From: Nectonema munidae
Taxonomy: Eukaryota; Nematomorpha; Nectonematoida; Nectonematidae
Length of the DNA: 64,000 bases
NCBI GenBank assembly: GCA_030549495.1
Contig: JAUIRK010001043.1
Coordinates: 795,001 to 859,000 of the forward strand
Direction: 5' to 3'
The notes under the pieces are model-generated. The model did not search any database. It was given only the letters and a program-made list of their open reading frames with translations, and was not told the DNA's origin. Made by a program: the position numbers and the translations under genes. Position 1 is the stretch's first letter, and every line of letters starts with the position of its first letter. Shown here in pieces: positions 34,731-48,300 of the stretch.

Positions 34731-36728
34731 CAGTGCTCTTCAAACTTTTTTCTCCGCGACCCCCTTTTGAAAATTCTTTTTTTTGCGACCCAGCAAAATA
34801 TTTTATAAATAAAAAATTAGTTAATGCAGCATTGCTTTAAAAAATCAGCATTAGCTAAGCATGAAATAAAAAAAGTTTACTTTTAAAGAATTCACAAAAA
34901 CTGAACGATTAAAATAAGCATATGTTAGAAAAAATGAGGACTTGTAAAAGATAATAGCAGCTAAATTGATATATCATTTTAAGATTATATCATTTCATTT
35001 AAATTAATTAGATTGATGCGCTTGCACTTTTTTGCATGAAAGATCAAATCTAGGCTCTAACTTTGTCAAAGCTGGTCTTAATATGGTTTCGATACTTTTC
35101 AAATTTGCTCGATGTTTTGTTTTTAGATTAGTTAATGCCGAAAAAGCACTTTCGCGTAAATAAGTTGATGCAAAAGGTAGAAGCGTGTTTATTGCAAGCT
35201 GAGATTATTAGAATATTCTAAACCAAGACCAGACCAAAACGATATGAGACTCATTTTTTGCAAAGGTGATTTTTGAAGAAGAATCAAAAGAAAGTTGTGC
35301 CAATTCTTCCTGTGCGTTTACTGTAAGATTACTCACTTTTTCCATCTCAACATCAAATGGATTTTGAACCCAAGCAAATTGGTTCATGTCTGATTCTTTG
35401 AGAAAATACTTTTTGAAATTTTCAACTTACTAAATCACCGATTATGACTGATTTAACCTTTTCAACACTTAGTTTGTTTTCAGTCATGAACTCTTCCAAA
35501 CATGGAAACATTTCGTATGTGTTTTTTTACATTAATCAACGAGCCATTAATTTTTTTAATAAAACCTTGAATTTTCGAAGTTGCATTGATATGTTGAGTT
35601 CAAAGCTTCTCAAGAATGTCTGATAAATAACAAAGTTTGGAAACCCAGTCTTCATTGTGAAAGTATTTTACCAAGTCAGAGTCATTACTTGATTAAAATA
35701 ACATGACTTCATTTTTTAAAGTCGCTAGCCTTGTTAAAGCTCGACCTCTTGAAAGCCATCTAATATCTGTGTGAAGCAGCAAAGATTCCAATTCTGAGCC
35801 CATTTCTTTGCAAAAATTCGTAAAAAGTCGAGTATTAAGAGCACATCGTTTAATCTAATTGATTATTTTACTGAAACTTGTAGCACTTCACACAATTCTT
35901 CGCTAATTTGTTTTGTTGCTAGCACCTCCTGATTAATCATGTAATGAGTCAAGGTTACTTCTTTTTTTACAAACGGATTTGACCTTACTGTGGAAACCAA
36001 CTTTCTTTCCTGTCATTGCGGCTGCACCATCTGTGCAAACTCCAACACAGTCAGCCCATTTTGTAGCGTGTGCTTCTAGCGGCTTGCAAAAAAGTAAATC
36101 TTCATGAAAATCGTTGTGGTAGCAATATCTTACATACACTAATAAGTGTGCCATGTTTGTGATATCCGTTGTTTCATCCAATTGAATTGCAAATTTACTC
36201 TGGTGTCAGCTATAGAATTTTTTTTAATTCGTTTGCATATTTTTATCCAATAAGAATTTCCGTCATTCTGATGGCTATTGGAAAAGCAAGATCATTTTAG
36301 CCTTTGCTATCAAATATGATGCTTCGTATGATGCTTCATACGATGCCCGCAAATATTTTAAATTTGTTTACAGAATGTGCTTCGATATTTGATTGTTGTT
36401 TTCTTGTAGATTGCAAGAATCTTTCAAAATACTCCACGGGTTCGTTGACACAATAAGGATGTTTAGTTTCAAAATTCCTTTTCAATTTTGCAGGCTTCAT
36501 GCTTTCTCTTGCTAAGTGCTCAATGCAAACCACACACATTGGGCGCTGTTCATTATTTATTTGAATAAATGTAAATCTAAATTGTAAATAAGTTTCGTCG
36601 TACTTTCTCTTTTTCACATTACAAAGCTTATTTTCTTTTGTTTCTGTTTTAGAACATGTTGCACCAGTTGCCATGGTACCAGCATCAATCAAATCAGCAG
36701 CGATGTTTTTCTCTTGTTTAATAGCCAC
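34731..36728 (-). mobile_element. hAT transposon (ZBED5/SCAND3-like transposase), broken
   Basis: Minus strand. From ATG at 36728: KRKYDETYLQFRFT and RPMCVVCIEHL with SMKPAKLKRNFETKHP form a BED-type zinc finger. Next, after a frameshift near 36335-36180, MDETTDITNMAHLLVYVRY and CVGVCTDGAAAMTGKKVG belong to the catalytic domain. The C-terminal dimerisation part reads FASTYLRESAFSALTNLKTK and ends at TAA 35004-35006. Several stops and frameshifts lie between. The 3' terminal repeat is visible as CAGTGCTCTTCAAACTTTTT at 34731. The 5' end was not found, and a piggyBac remnant begins within about 100 bp. This resembles the hAT family from which vertebrate ZBED5 genes arose. Confidence 0.82.
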
Positions 36729-36819
36729 TTATACATCGTTAATTTATGTGAAAATAAAAAAATATAAGCGCGTACATGATCTGATTAAAAATATATAATT
36801 TATAGTTTATAAGTGAAGG

Positions 36820-38541
36820 TGAGAAATAAGACAAAAGCAAACGTATGATCCTAGTTTTCACGAAGAATTTCAATATGAAAAAGATCCTATTGATATTGTA
36901 GCATTACCTCCCGATAAGGTTGACATTATTTCGGATGAAGAAGATTTTGATGAAGATAATCTGATTGAGGAGAGTGTTGCTGAAGCACCGGGTCATATTG
37001 AAATACATTATCATAGAACTGATGAGATAAGCGAAGAAACTCTGCAAACATCAACTAATATGCTTCAGATAAAAAAAAAGAAAAATTGTTTCCACTTGGA
37101 TAAAGAGACAGTGTAGAATTTTAGGTTGACGGGGAAGATGAAACCTAAAATAAATGAAAGAGTTCGTGAAATAAAATATGTTTTTCAAGACAAAAACTCC
37201 AGTTAAAGTGTTTGAAGCATTATTTGATCAAGATATCAGAACACACATTGTACAGCAAAGTTTGATTTATGCTCGTCAAAAAATCGGCTTGATTTTCTCT
37301 TTTCTGAAGATTGTCTGCGAAAACTAATAGGATTCTTATTATACACTGGCTACAGAAGCTTGCCTCAAGAAAAATTGTATTGGTGTGAAGACGAAGACAT
37401 AGATGACAGATTTGTTAGAAAATGTTTCAGCAAAAATAGATACCTTGAAATAAAGAGATACCTTCATTTCAACGACAACTCTTCTTTAGTGAGCGAAGAA
37501 ACCTCAAGATCATTCAAAATTGCTCCTATCATAAGGCTCTTCAATGAGAAGTTTCTAAAATTTGGAATATTTTCTAAAAAGCTTAGTATAAATGAACAAA
37601 TGATTCAGTATTATGGTCGCCACTTTATGAAACAGTTCATAAGAGGAAAGCCCATTCGCTTTGGTTATAAAAACTGGGCAATCTACTGTTCTTCCACAGG
37701 CTACTTTTTTTAACTTTGACCTTTATGAAGGAAAACAAGAACAGCATTCAGAAGTAAATGGACTAGGAGCTTCAGTCGTTTTGAACAATATTTCAAAAGT
37801 TACCTCACCGAGTGGTCACATTTTTTATTTCGATAAATTATTTCACAAGTTTCCAACTCATGAAGATATTGACAGAGAAAAATATCTCTGCTTCAAGAAC
37901 TGTTCGGATCAATAGAACTAATAAATGCGCTCTACAAACTATTGAATCATCGAAGAAGCAAGAGAGAAAATTTGATGATTTTATGTTCGACAAAAATAAT
38001 GAAAATTTTGCAACTGTGTGGAAAGATAATGAAACTATCAATGATCAAGCCAACTCAAAAGGTGAAAAGAAGGAGCAAACATAAAAAAATGCAAGTTACT
38101 ATGGAACAGCCAAAATGCATTGCTGAATACAACATCAATATGGGTAGATTTGATAAAATGGACTGCATGATCAGTAAGCATAGGATAAAGATAAGGGGGA
38201 AAATGGTACTTTCCTATTTTCTCATATATTATTGACATGACTGTTGTAAATGCGCACATCTTGTATTGTATGGCGAATGATAAAATTTCTTTATTAGAAT
38301 TTCGAAGACTACATGATCATCTGATCACTCTTTGATCCAAAGAAATCTGCTCAACGATCACTAAGCAAGCAAGCAAAAAAGCGTGTTGCAGAAGATATCA
38401 GAAAAAGCAACACAGGATTTGGAACGAACTGAGATGGGGAAACAGAGAAAATGTGCTGTCTGTAAAGTGAATGTTAAAAAACAATGTAGAAGATGTGATG
38501 TTGGACTCCATGTAGACTGTTTTCCTGAATGGAATCAATAA
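36820..38541 (+). mobile_element. piggyBac transposase remnant
   Basis: The acidic N-terminal part IISDEEDFDEDNLIEESVAE (36927-36986) comes first. Next the catalytic domain: ISKKL-type SINEQMIQYYGRHFMKQF and PIRFGYKNWAIYC (within 37360-37713), then GYFFNFDLYEGKQ, LGASVVLNN and IFYFDKLFHKFP after a +1 shift. Further on, YNINMGRFDKMDCMIS (about 38128-38175) and a C-terminal cysteine cluster, KCAVCKVNVKKQCRRCDVGL (about 38448-38510), follow. These occur in the usual piggyBac order. The first catalytic Asp (normally DE.M) reads Asn, and at least three stops or frameshifts interrupt the frame. No TTAA-flanked terminal repeats were recognised, so this is a dead remnant. Confidence 0.82.
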
Positions 38542-38880
38542 ATGATTTGTAATAGCGAGACAAAATCATCAATTTTGCTTCTTTTTAAAGAAAGAAACAT
38601 TTTATAATTACCCTTTTGCACGTCACTTGGTATGATTGTACAACATGTTTTTAATTGAATGAATAAAATGAACAAAGCCTTTTATACCCCCTTACGATCA
38701 CCATTTGGGACTTTTTGAAAAAATGTCCATAACTTATTTAGTTATCGTTTTTAATTAATATTAGTATTATTTTCATCTTCATTGACATCAATTTAATGCA
38801 TTTTAACTAAAATTACGAAAATAAAAAATTTGGCACTTATACAAACCATTAGGTCACATTCGTTTTCTCAAATTTCGGCA

Positions 38881-39018
38881 TTAACCCATATAAGGCCAAG
38901 CAAAGCAGACAATATCTAAAAAAACGCAGACGAATTATATTCAAAGTCATTGAAAAAAGGAGACGAAGATGAAATTACTTATGTTCCAAAATGGGAGCAT
39001 TGGCCGTAAATGGGTTAA
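38881..39018. mobile_element. piggyBac-type MITE with TTAA ends
   Basis: TTAACCCATATAAGGCCAAG at the left, GGCCGTAAATGGGTTAA at the right, TTAA at both ends. It shares its whole length, inverted, with 54273-54409, so this is a true dispersed family. Confidence 0.82.
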
Positions 39019-39147
39019 TTAGATCGTTGAAGCGCGCTCATCGACTCAGCCAGATGTGCCAACTTTTATAGCAATCTAAGCACTAAATACGCTCTCTCCG
39101 CAAAATCGAATATCAGAATTGGAAAAGAAGGAAGCAGTTAAATGAAA

Positions 39148-39153
39148 TTTATT
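39148..39153 (-). other. Polyadenylation signal of minus globin-like gene
   Basis: AATAAA on the minus strand, about 107 nt past the TGA at 39260. Confidence 0.5.
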
Positions 39154-39259
39154 CCAAGATACTGATCATTTGTTGATGGCGGAATGAAAAGGATTCCTCC
39201 GCAAAGTTGAAGAAGTGGTGATCTTTTCATTCATCCTCTTTCTGTTCTTGACTCTTTCG

Positions 39260-39382
39260 TCAAACGGATTGAAGGGCTTCAATGATGAAAAGAATGTACT
39301 TTGTGAACACTTCCTTCACTCCATCCGTCACCATATCTCCTAGAACTTGTTCGAGGGAGAAGATAAAGGCGTCTTTAAGATA
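39260..39382 (-). CDS. Globin-like gene (minus), exon 3
   Basis: The acceptor ATTTGCAG precedes YLKDAFIFSLEQVLG; it ends IIEALQSV-TGA, 40 residues. The amphipathic pattern fits globin helices G and H. The exon is phase 0 at its start, as expected after G7.0. Confidence 0.65.
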   Translation of the reverse strand, partial: YLKDAFIFSLEQVLGDMVTDGVKEVFTKYILFIIEALQSV

Positions 39383-42300
39383 CTGCAAATAAGTTATGAG
39401 CAATTAATCAATGTGAACTCTTTCTAATTTTGCCCCATGTTATATTTTAGTTATAGGGTGGAGGATAATCTTGCAGAATCCTTACAACGACTTTTACACT
39501 CAGTTTACTGGATAACTTTGAACCAATGAAATACCTTATTTACTTGAATGACATCAAAGACAAAAATTTCTCATTATTAGATATTTAAAAAGTTTCGGTA
39601 GAGCTTTTATTCATTTAATCTTTTTATTTGGGCAAGGCTTCGTTGTCGTAGTAAATGTTTATTCAAAACACCATGATTTTGAAATAACTCATCATACGAA
39701 ATTTATTTATATACAAAATTCGAGAGTAAACTTTTAATGCAATATCAAGTAAGAGTATAGGAAAAATTGCTTCCGTTTTAATAACCCAAAACATCTTAAA
39801 ACAGCACCAAATACGACAAGAATGCTAAAGATAGTGAAAATCATTCATCAAACTACTTGTTAAATTCTGACAATTTTTTTTGTTTATTAACTAAAATTGT
39901 TGTAATTAAAAAATATTACATTTTTTCAAAAAAAATTTTTTTTTTACATTTATAACCAGCTTTTTCGATTTAATTGATCATCATAATATTCAGACCCTTG
40001 GTCAGGGAGTGGCTAGAGGGTGCTGTAGTGATCCCTAAATTCTTCAAAAGAAATGGAATCCCAAAATATTTGAGAAGATATTCACATAAATCACAATCAT
40101 TTCGTCAATTTACACTAATCTTAGCACAACACCCTTACACAGAATACCGATGATAATTAGTCGTTCCTAAATATTTTTTCAGCTATTGAACATAAAATTT
40201 AAATCTAATTTATTGGTATGGATATTTTATTAAAAAGTCGTAGCTCTATTTTTTACTTCCTAAATGCCTTATTATTCAACAAAGGTTTATGTATGCATTC
40301 TTCAAACCAATTTAATCACTCAAAAAAAACTCAAAAATTTGATTATAACACACGAATAGCTTTCAACAAAAATTAATTTTATAATACGTGGTTTTTAAAT
40401 ATTTTGACTTTGATTATGTCCTTATCCAATTTTTTAACTTGAAAATATCGACATCATACTCAAAAACAAATGATGAAATACGGGGGCTCTATTTTTATGT
40501 TTTAACAACTTGTCTTATACAATAAGCATTTAGTGTATAGTTTCTCAAACTGAAAGCAAGGCAGAATAATAAAAATACTTATAATTTTTTAATACTTTCT
40601 TATGATAAGGGACTTTCAAAACTTCATACCTAGATTAGTGTCGGGTCTGAGGCCAGTAAGGCGAAGAATGCAACGAACTCAGGGATTTGAGGAAATCAAT
40701 TTGACGTACTTGTTGTTGGTTATAAACATCATTAACCCAAAAACGTAATAGGAAATTTGAAACAGATGCTAGATGAAAAAAGGCTGAGATGTTGACACTA
40801 GAAAACTTATGGTGTCGCATAGAAGCACAACTTTTTTCAGAAGAGAAGGAGATATTTTAAAGGAGTTTCAGTCATTAATATTTTGAAAGATTTAAGTATA
40901 ATTTAATAAAGTTTTGTTATGTTTTTAAAGTAAAATAAAGTTTTGCATCCGCCTTATAGCAAAACTTTAAAATTCTTTATATTTTTGCCTTTCTCGACTT
41001 TTATGTTGCACCCTTAATTAAAAAGTTGCCTTGGCTTGTGTTAAAGACAGGAATTAAGTAAAAACCCATACCTTAAGGCAGCTTTTCGGCAAAATATTGG
41101 TTTAAAATTCAATGTGGTACCCTTGAGTATACGTATAAAATCATTTCTCTGGTGCGCGAAACGCAGACAAACTTACCGCTGTTTTGGAGTTTTAAGTTTT
41201 TCAGTGCATGGGTCAGGCCCGTAGTCAAAACTTGAAACACCTTTCGATTCTACAAAATCTCAAACACTCAATCAATTTTGTGTGTCTCATTCAATAGAAC
41301 ACGGCTCTTAAACACCTAAATAAAGGATAAGCGAATCACATCATCCGATGAAATAGGTCAGAATAAAGAAGATGATTAGCCTTGCAAGTAAGTTGATTAG
41401 CATGAAATCAAGGTGTAGTAGGTCAGAGGAGATGCTAGAAAATCAATATCCTTAAATTATACCTATTAAATAATGTATGAAAATTGACGGGAATAAACTG
41501 AGTATTTATGGACTTATTTTCAGGGTTAAGTTTTAAGTTAATTTGAAATTGAAATGAATAATTTCGAGAAAATGTGGAAAGCAATTGAAACGTTGTCACG
41601 ACATGAGAACATATAAGAAAGTGATGCTTGAAATGACTGAGACAATCTCTTTTCAAATCGGAATGATGTACTTTGAGATCATGAAATCATTTCGTCATCT
41701 AATTTATGCTCTTGATTTTTAAGTGTTTTCCAAGGATTCTCAATCTAATAAGCTACAATTCTCTTTCACAAAGGAGGATAGAATTCAAATCAAGACATCT
41801 TGCTGTAATCCGTAAATGTATAGGAATTTTCACATGGTTGTTATTTATTTAACCAAAGGTTTATATTTAAAATGTTTTTTCACAAGGTTGTTTAATATAT
41901 TTATTATTAAATATTTACACAAGTTGCAAATACTTTCAACAAGTACTTTACTTCTCTCTAAAATCTAGGAGTGATTCAATTAATGAGATATACAATTGGG
42001 AAGATAATCGAAATTTAAATTTCACCAAATTTCAATGAAAGATCTACTCAATGCTACAAATGATATGAAAAGAAGCGATGCAGCTGAATACAACGCAACT
42101 CTAAAAAGGAAGTAGATGAGAAGTAAAAAGCTACCGCCCCATATCAATACTTTGCTCAGTTTGAAAAGTAATTTGAAAAATTCTAAACGCTCAGATTACT
42201 AACTATATTTAGATTCTACAAATTTTCTAAACAGCTTTCAATTTGGTTTCAGGAAAGGATATTCTACTGAATTGTTGCATTTTCTTTATTTTAATAAAAT

Positions 42301-45300
42301 CATTATTAATCTCGAGAGTAAGAAAAATGTTCTATCGATTTGATTCCGTCTACCATCAAATTATATTACAAAAACTCAAAATGTGGATTTGTCACAAAAA
42401 CTTTGAATTTTTTTTTACTATTTTCAAAATAGATCCCAATTAATATTCATAAATAATTTTAGATCAACTGAGTCATCAGTGACATCAGGTTTACCACAAA
42501 GAAGGATCAATCTTTCGTCCGTTACTCTTTTCAATATTTATAAATGGAATATTTAACGCACACACAAATATTGATGTATTTTTATTTGCTGACGACATCT
42601 CAATTTTTGTGACATGGAATGATCACATATGAAATTTAAGTAGTAAGGTATCAAGTGTAATAGTTACGCAAAAAAAGACAAGAATAATTTTACCTATTAA
42701 AATAAACATTCTTATGCATAAAACTCTTTGGCTACCACATATAATCTATAGTGTCATCAATTGGAGGCATTCTCACACTTCTAGTCTGGTATTTTTACAA
42801 GAAAAAGCATTACGTATCATTTTAGTAAGCATAATGCTTGTCATACTAATCAGATATTTTATGACAATCAGTTAGTAAAATCACCTGAAATCTACTATAA
42901 ATCTATTGGCTTATTTCTTTACAAATATATTCATAGTATGTTACCCTAGGTATTTTACGAAACTCTTAGACTTGATCACAAAGTTTACATTCCTATTCCC
43001 TAAGCTAAGGAATTCACATCTTATGAGATTACCTATTTTTAAAGTATACAAATATAAACCAACGATTATTTATAAATGTTGTTTTTTTGGAACAAGATGT
43101 GTTTTCCTACTCAATTTTTTTTACCTTATATTTATCACATTAAAAAATATATATAAAACTCCATTTTCTTTCCTGCCATAAAATTTTTTTTTACAACATA
43201 AAAAAACTGTGCCGGTTTTTTACCCTGGTTTTCTTCCTCTGAAGAATTCAAAGGTTTTTACAGTTAGGTAGTTCTCTAGCGATGCGATTCTACGTGGTTA
43301 GTAATCAAGCTATCACTAGACAATAGGTTTGTTTCCCAAATTGGGAGCGTTCGCGTTAGGATTGTATCCTATAGCTATTCTTTTGTAACAAGGGCCGGTA
43401 GGTATTTAGTGGGATGGAAAGTCCAGTTAGACTTGGACTCAGCATTCCGGGCCGGCCACGATATCCGAAAGGATGGGTGCGAACGCCACAAAACAACTTA
43501 ATTAATTAATAAAAAACTGTTATTCTTGCCAGAAAAAGAGTTCACTAAATTTCAATTGGGTTACATTTCTTTCTGCTAATCTTCATATATATATATATAT
43601 ATCTCATATTCATTCTTACCATATCTACTCTCAATCTGGGTGTATACCAAGCGGTCTCTAAAGGGTCTTGTAAACATCGTACAAATTGGATGGCTTTATT
43701 TTTCACTTTTACTTCGTTTATATATTTTCACCGTTTGTTCAAATCTTTTTAAATCTTTCTTTGGTGTGCTTTATGTGGGTACCGGATTTGTAAATAAATG
43801 TCTTCTTTTTTTCTTTTATAATAATTTACAAGAATTTCGCAAATTCTGAGCATCAGAAAAAAAAGAATAAAGTATGTTTTGTAAGCTTTTAAATCTGATT
43901 GATTTGATAAATATTACTATAGATTAGATTCCGATTTTCAAGAATTCAATTTCTTAGCCAGGTGTTAAGTAGTTTTTTAAAGATGTGTAAGTGTATTTTA
44001 TTTTAAACAAATTAGAAAGCAAATATTGCAAAAATCATTTAAAAGTAAATTTTGATTTTTATGAACGTAAATTAACCTTTTATCTTTCTTATCCATATTC
44101 TATATTTTGCATAGTATACTTTGAAATAATAAAATTTTTACACAGAATTTGCTTGAAATATTCTATTCAAATATTTGTCTTAGCTATCATTTTAAACTTA
44201 ATTTGTAAATGATATTTCTCTTGATTTATCTTTGAAAGCTGCATTAAACGACTTAAAAATTTTTAATGAAAACGCTCAAAAACTTCAATTGACGCAGAAG
44301 GAAGAATTAATTTTAAAAAAGAAAGAGAGGAGATAAAAGAGAATTTTTATTGAAAAGTATATGAAAGAAAAGATTTAAAAGACATTATTTTGAACATTTT
44401 CAAAATAGAAATATGATAAATGCAAGCGTTGTATATGAAACTATATGTCTAATAACTGCTGTACAACTAATAATTTCTTTCCTTTTGTTTCAGAGATAAG
44501 ATGAATGGCGGACACTGTTTTTTGAAGAATTATGCAAATGGGTGTAGTCAAAGCAGAGCTCCCAATTTTTGTAATGTTCGTGTAGAAGGGCAAGTATTCT
44601 TCGCAATGATGGACTTCATGGATATCTTTTAAGCGATGAGTCGCAGGCTACAAGCTCTGTCACAAAAATTACATTCAGTACACCATATTAAAGGATCTTT
44701 TAAAAGCAATCAGAAGTAGAATCTGTTGGAATCGGTGCTGAACCCCGTGCTAAGCGCTGATTTTAGAGAGCACTGTATCTTCTGTAGAGGAAAATTATTT
44801 TGACCTGATTCACGACATCCACATAGATGGCGAAGGGTTGTCTTTTGAAGAACTGTAGATCTAGGTATGTCGCAAAAGGCGCTCAAAGAATCATTCTTTG
44901 AGTCCTCTACCAAACGCAATTACAAATGGGCAGAAGACGTAAGATCTAAAGTACTACAAGCTACATATTTTATCATTCAAGTATAACAAACCGGTGGCAG
45001 TTGAAGCTTTCGAGTCAAAGGATTCTGCTTTATAAAGTTGTTAACAGAATATTGAATGCTCGCACACGAGTCTGGAATTCAGTTGAAATTGAAGAGTTCT
45101 AGACGTCTTACGGTCTAAACTTGTTCAACTGCGCGATGCAGATGATTCTGAGATGGACCAATTGTTCATATTTGCTTTTAAAGGATTAAAATATTTGATT
45201 TTTATTTAGAGTAAAATATTTAATAGGTTATGGCACCAAACTAAAACTTTTAATTGACAGCAGTCATCTTGGATCTTCAAAACATTATAACATCGCTCTT

Positions 45301-48300
45301 CCGAGAAATGATGACTACAAGTTTTCACAACTCAAGATCAACAATATAATCAGTGCCCGCGCTATCTATATAATTTTGGGGCACGTGGGGCCCCCCCCCC
45401 CCCCCCTGTATTAATCTTTTTTCCCCTAAAATTTTTGGTTTTGCCCCATGCACTTTTTAAAGGAAAAATAAATAAGCAAAAATTGTACACAATAATCTTA
45501 TATAAATGCTGGTGTATGTGTATGTATAATATGAGATTTCTATAGGTTTTTATACAGAAGTACTTCATGCTTTTCAGCAAAGTAATATAGGATATAAAGT
45601 AATATAGGAAATAAATTTTTTGCAAATGTGTTTCTTTGCCCCATTTCAGTCCCCCTTGAAATTTAGCTTTAGCGCGGGCACTGAATATAATACTTTGTTA
45701 TGTTTGCATATTGCTTCATTTCATGCACATTTAAATATTGTATGGGATTCTTCCAATATACTTTTTTGAGTGAACACAATTCTTTCATCATTGACAAGTA
45801 CTTTTATCTTTCGAAGAATAAGCGAATATCATTTCACTGTTTTTAAACAGGAATATTCTCATACATTGTCTCTTTATATTTTTAATTCTTCTTCTTCTTC
45901 TTCTCAGCACAGTTTTCAGGATTGTTTCATTTAAATAAGGATTTCAATTTTCATACTATAATGAGTCCTCATATGCTGCACTTTAAATGTCTGAATCTCA
46001 CTACTCATTTCAAAAGGATATTCCAAAAACAGGTGAATATGTCAACATTAATTTTTAACCTTAATTAAACTAACTCCAAAAGTTTTAAAAAGTCTTTCAT
46101 CAGATTTGTTGTAACATCATCTCCAGTAAGTATGTCTCCAATATGCGAATCGCTTTACTCCTATCATCTTTTCAGCGTGATACACTTTTCTTAAGACAAA
46201 ATTACAAAGACTAGTTATTTGGAGTTTTTGGATCATCATCGAAATAATTTTCCATTTACTTTTCTCCTGAAGTATATATAATATATGTTTCGTTGTTTGA
46301 TCAAACTCCTTTTCTTCATAGAAATACAAATATATATACATTTTAAGGATATAATATACCATTTATAAACGTATGCTAGTTGAGTATGAAGAGATCTTGA
46401 TATATAAAGAAAACGGTCTTCGAGCAATTGATAGTTCGAGTAAAAATTTTTCAAGCAATTGCTTTCGAGCATTTTGTTTTTGAGCAATTGATTTCGAGCA
46501 ATTTACCGAATACCGAAAAGTTAGCATACGAACATTTGCCCTAACCGCCTTTTGGTCTAAAAGAAGAAATTTGACATTTTTTGTTTGCTTTATATCTTTT
46601 TGAATCCAATATGTGTATTCCCTTGTCCATTTCACCGCAGAAATATTTTGAGCGGAATTGTTTATTTAATCAACTTGAAAAATCAAAAAAGTAGCTATAG
46701 AAGAACATTTAAGAAAGAAAATATACCATTTTCACTTCTAAATTGTCCTTTTTTAGTTTGAAATTGTCTTTTTTCAATTCTAATTTGTCTTTTTTAAGTG
46801 TTATTCAACTCTATAAATAATAGCAAAGCTGACTAAGAAGTATAATGGGCAGTTATTGTTATAAGTATACTTTCTAGTTTATTTTTTATCATTAAAGTTT
46901 ATTTAGAAATATACTTACTTTTTTAATAATTTATGTAGCAGAAGTCAAAACTATATAACTAATAATAATTATAATTAGTCTTAACATTCTACAATTTTTT
47001 TCTAGTATAGGTTACACTTTTAAACTGGTAAATCTTACCAGTGGCGTAGCCAAAAATGGAAGTTGGGGGGGGGGGGCATGCAAGGAATTTAGGGGGGCAA
47101 GCATATTGGAAATAAAATTATTTAGGGGGGCAGAAAAGGTATTTGGGGGGGGGGGGGCACTGCCCCCTTGCCCCCCCCCCTCTGGCTACGCCACTGAATC
47201 TTACTAATTCATTAATGAAAATTTCGACAAGAGCGTTTTCTAATTTAATTAGTAAGTGAACTTTTTTTCTCAGTGTTGTAGCTTTCAAATAATATATATG
47301 AATCCGTATAAGTGTAATTAATTAGTGAATAAAAATTATAGGAGGTTATCTCACCTGTCGAACCTAAAGAGCTTTCAAGAGAATATTTATTTCATTAGCC
47401 TATAAAAACGAAATTTTTGAATAATTTTTTTTTTAATTCCGCAGAGTAGATATTAACGATGCGTTAACATGTGTGCAAAATTTTATTGAGATATATTGCT
47501 TATAAGTTTATTTTTTTAAGGTTTCAATATTAAAGTAAATATAATAATCTGGCCAGACACGTAGGGATGTGGTCTCCCGCGTGTCATTATAAAGATACAA
47601 ATATAGCCAGGGAAAGGTAAGAATAGGAATTAAAAATATAGGATAGATTTAAATATATATTATAAATGAAAAAGTATTTATAATTATAATTTACTCAAAA
47701 ATCGAACAGTCTAAATTTGCGCTAAGCAATCTGTACGGCTCTAAAATGCCTCTTCGAGTACTCTAGGTAGAACTGTTCACGGTCCGGTTCAGAACCTGTT
47801 AAAACCTTTCTTAGTGGTTCAGTTTGGTTCGGTACTTAGGTACTTTAGGTCGGGTTGATTCCAAACGGACTTTGAAAATGTTTAACCCGAGGTAAAGGAG
47901 TTGAAGGAAAGCTTACAAGTATCCAATCATTTCGATAGCCAAACATTTTGAATTGATATTGCTTGATAATTTTTAGGAAAGCGACCAAATCTGTTTCCTT
48001 CGAAAACTTAATTGATTCTTTGAATAGGTTCATAATCATAGAACCTTGCTTTTTGAGATAGTTTGGGTCGTCCATGTTATACTGGAGGTAATATTCGGAA
48101 ACTTCAGGATTTGTAGCAATAAAACTATTTATAATAGAAATGAAAATTTAAAATGAAATTAAGAATGAAAAATAATGAAAATATTTCAAATGTTATGGTC
48201 ATATCTGAATACTATTTATAAAAAGTAAGGCGCGAGCAAGGTTTTCTAGATTGCGCTTATTCAAAGTGAAGCCACATGTCTAAAATGGGCTAGAAAAGAT

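Noticed and set aside
36336-36728. A domesticated host ZBED gene
   Set aside because: The coding region is broken by frameshifts and stops and a hAT terminal repeat is still present at 34731, so a dead transposon is the simpler reading.
46117-46635. Three overlapping minus-strand ORFs of 81-90 codons
   Set aside because: They read through short repeated words (GAGCAATTG) and AT-rich DNA; no motif, no splice sites.
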